NCBI RefSeq assembly: GCF_018617855.1
Contig: NZ_JACSKY010000002.1
Coordinates: 186,001-250,000, forward strand
Direction of reading: 5' to 3'
DNA: 64,000 nt
From: Exiguobacterium qingdaonense
GTDB taxonomy: Bacteria; Bacillota; Bacilli; Exiguobacteriales; Exiguobacteriaceae
The notes under the pieces are model-generated. The model was not told the origin of the DNA. It made no database searches and was given only the letters and a program-made list of their open reading frames with translations. The translations under genes were made by a program, and so were the position numbers. The number at the start of each line of letters is the position of its first letter. The stretch's first letter is position 1. Positions 62,715 to 64,000 of this stretch are shown piece after piece.

Positions 62715-63161
62715 ATGCAAATCGATCAAATCAAAGAGCTCATTCAGTTATTGGACCAATCTTCTGTCCATGAAATGGAGCTTGAAACATCTGATTTCAA
62801 ACTGTCACTAAAGAAAGAATCGCAACAAGTAACGAGCACGCCGGTCGTGCAGACACAAGCATTCGCACCACCCTCGCCTGCTTCGCAAGTAGTCGAGAAG
62901 GAAGAAGCCGCAGAAGGAAATGTAGCATATCGGACAATCACCTCTCCGATGGTCGGAACGTTCTACTCGCGACCGGCGCCAGATAAAGAGGCATTCGTCA
63001 ATATCGGAGACCGGGTGGAATCCGGGCAGGTCGTCTGTATTTTAGAGGCGATGAAGTTGTTTAACGATGTCGAGGCGGAATTGAGTGGCGAGATCGTAGA
63101 AGTGTTAGTCACAGATGGCGATCTCGTTGAATATGGTCAACCGCTCTTTAGCGTGAAGTGA
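62715..63161 (+). CDS. accB: Acetyl-CoA carboxylase biotin carboxyl carrier protein
   Basis: Carries the carboxybiotin between AccC and AccAD in the first step of fatty acid synthesis. The 148-aa protein has an N-terminal helical region, a proline/alanine-rich linker (about 42-70), and a biotinyl domain with the thumb and EAMKLFN, where K114 is biotinylated. ATG at 62715 follows GGGGGTAAG. accC begins five bases after its stop. Confidence 0.96.
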   Translation: MQIDQIKELIQLLDQSSVHEMELETSDFKLSLKKESQQVTSTPVVQTQAFAPPSPASQVVEKEEAAEGNVAYRTITSPMVGTFYSRPAPDKEAFVNIGDRVESGQVVCILEAMKLFNDVEAELSGEIVEVLVTDGDLVEYGQPLFSVK

Positions 63162-63165
63162 GGTC

Positions 63166-64000
63166 ATGATGAAACTACTAATCGCCAACCGCGGAGAAAT
63201 CGCGGTTCGAATCATACGTGCAGCAAAAGAATTGAACATACCGACGGTTGCCGTCTTTTCGGAGGCAGATCGCGAGGCGTTACATGTCCGTTTGGCCGAT
63301 GAGGCGTACTGTATCGGGCCGAACCCGTCGAAAGACTCCTATTTGAATATCCCAAATATCTTATCTGTCGCATGTGCCGTCGATGCGACGATGGTGCATC
63401 CAGGGTATGGTTTTTTGGCTGAAAATGCCGAGTTCGCCGAGATGTGTGAGGCGTGTGGGATTCAGTTCGTCGGCCCGAGCAGCTATGCGATTCGCAAAAT
63501 GGGGATCAAAGACGAGGCGAAGCGAACGATGATCGAGTCAGGTGTTCCTGTCGTTCCGGGGTCGAGCGGCGTCGTTACCGACGAGGAGGCCATGGAGCTC
63601 GCGCACGAGATGGGGTACCCGGTCATCATCAAAGCGACGGCCGGGGGCGGTGGTCGTGGTATTCGTGTCGCGCGTGACAAGGACGAGCTCGTGAAAGGAT
63701 TGGTTGCGACGCGTAAAGAAGCGAAGCAGGCGTTCGGAAATGGTGACGTCTATCTCGAGAAGTTCATCGAGTCGTTCCGCCACGTCGAAGTGCAAGTGCT
63801 CGCTGATCAGTTCGGGAATGTCATCCACTTAGGTGAGCGCGACTGTACGATTCAGCGACGCATGCAAAAACTAGTCGAAGAGGCGCCATCACCTGCGATC
63901 GACGAAGCGACGCGTCAACTGATGGGCGACGCCGCCGTCAAAGCAGCGAAGGCCATCCAGTATTCGGGAGCGGGAACGATTGAGTTCATCTATGTTCCGG
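63166..64000 (+). CDS. accC: Biotin carboxylase subunit of acetyl-CoA carboxylase, 5' part
   Basis: ATP-dependent carboxylation of biotin on AccB. About 278 residues are present and the frame runs off the window edge. Visible: the biotin carboxylase N-domain ([34 protein letters not shown]), and the ATP-grasp part with the glycine loop [19 protein letters not shown], and [10 protein letters not shown]. Two ATGs in a row (63166 and 63169) follow AAGTGAGG, which overlaps the end of accB. Confidence 0.96.
   Translation, partial: MMKLLIANRGEIAVRIIRAAKELNIPTVAVFSEADREALHVRLADEAYCIGPNPSKDSYLNIPNILSVACAVDATMVHPGYGFLAENAEFAEMCEACGIQFVGPSSYAIRKMGIKDEAKRTMIESGVPVVPGSSGVVTDEEAMELAHEMGYPVIIKATAGGGGRGIRVARDKDELVKGLVATRKEAKQAFGNGDVYLEKFIESFRHVEVQVLADQFGNVIHLGERDCTIQRRMQKLVEEAPSPAIDEATRQLMGDAAVKAAKAIQYSGAGTIEFIYVP

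Noticed and set aside
1-64000. Mobile elements, prophage, CRISPR arrays or toxin-antitoxin pairs
   Set aside because: No transposase, integrase or regular spaced repeats were seen, and gene order is syntenic with core Bacilli throughout.

Overview
This is a core chromosomal segment of a low-to-mid GC Bacilli (Firmicutes) bacterium. Gene content and order largely follow the dnaG-to-accC stretch of Bacillus subtilis as I recall it: yqfL-dnaG-sigA-cccA-trmK-yqfO-ispH-cshB-nfo, znuCB-zur, ispG, sodA-pbpA-pst, yqgQ-glcK-ltaS, yqgXYZ, comG, gcvT-gcvPA-gcvPB-yqhL, mntR, yqhPQ-aroQ-yqhT-efp, accBC. The spoIIIA sporulation operon that separates efp from accB in B. subtilis is absent, so the host is probably an asporogenous lineage; the overall picture suggests Exiguobacterium or a close relative. 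I see no insertion sequence, prophage, CRISPR array or compositional island.

Layout. 0-6.6 kb: replication, transcription and tRNA-modification genes plus ispH. 6.7-9.4 kb: an orphan sensor kinase coupled to a membrane-anchored sugar-binding-type protein, the least explained signalling unit here. 9.5-12.6 kb: cshB, nfo, an unrecognised CxxC protein and a tiny XapX-type membrane protein. 12.7-16.4 kb: ppx-ppk. 16.5-18.6 kb: a zinc uptake operon with its repressor and a Zur box. 18.6-24.2 kb: nnr, a nucleotidase, ispG, a chemoreceptor-like protein with a divergent tip, and a membrane protein. 24.4-26.1 kb: a Na/Pi cotransporter, followed by tRNA-Met and tRNA-Ile2. 26.5-30.9 kb: cytoplasmic alpha-amylase, sodA, pbpA. 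31-35.5 kb: pstSCAB-phoU behind a four-repeat Pho box. 35.6-38.6 kb: a DUF4912 protein and a GH57 enzyme fused to half of a GT-B glycosyltransferase. 38.7-48.9 kb: a zinc-ligand-poor L33, folate enzyme, ldh (two Rex boxes and a cre), rhomboid, M42 peptidase, glucokinase, LtaS-type synthase, MBL hydrolase and an MgsR/Spx regulator. 49-53.2 kb: a tightly overlapping comGA-GG/aroK/DUF948 operon. 53.3-57.3 kb: glycine cleavage genes. 57.3-64 kb: rhodanese, mntR, an hpt-like gene with an odd start region, yqhP/yqhQ, aroQ, a peptidase, efp and accBC with a probable FapR operator.

Together the genes cover phosphate storage and uptake (ppk/ppx, NptA, Pst/PhoU), metal homeostasis (Zur, MntR, SodA, L33), cell envelope synthesis (pbpA, ltaS, IspG/IspH) and central metabolism. 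The most informative non-coding content is regulatory: matches to Zur, PhoP, Rex, CcpA and FapR operators, all at biologically sensible genes, plus several unexplained palindromes and repeats.
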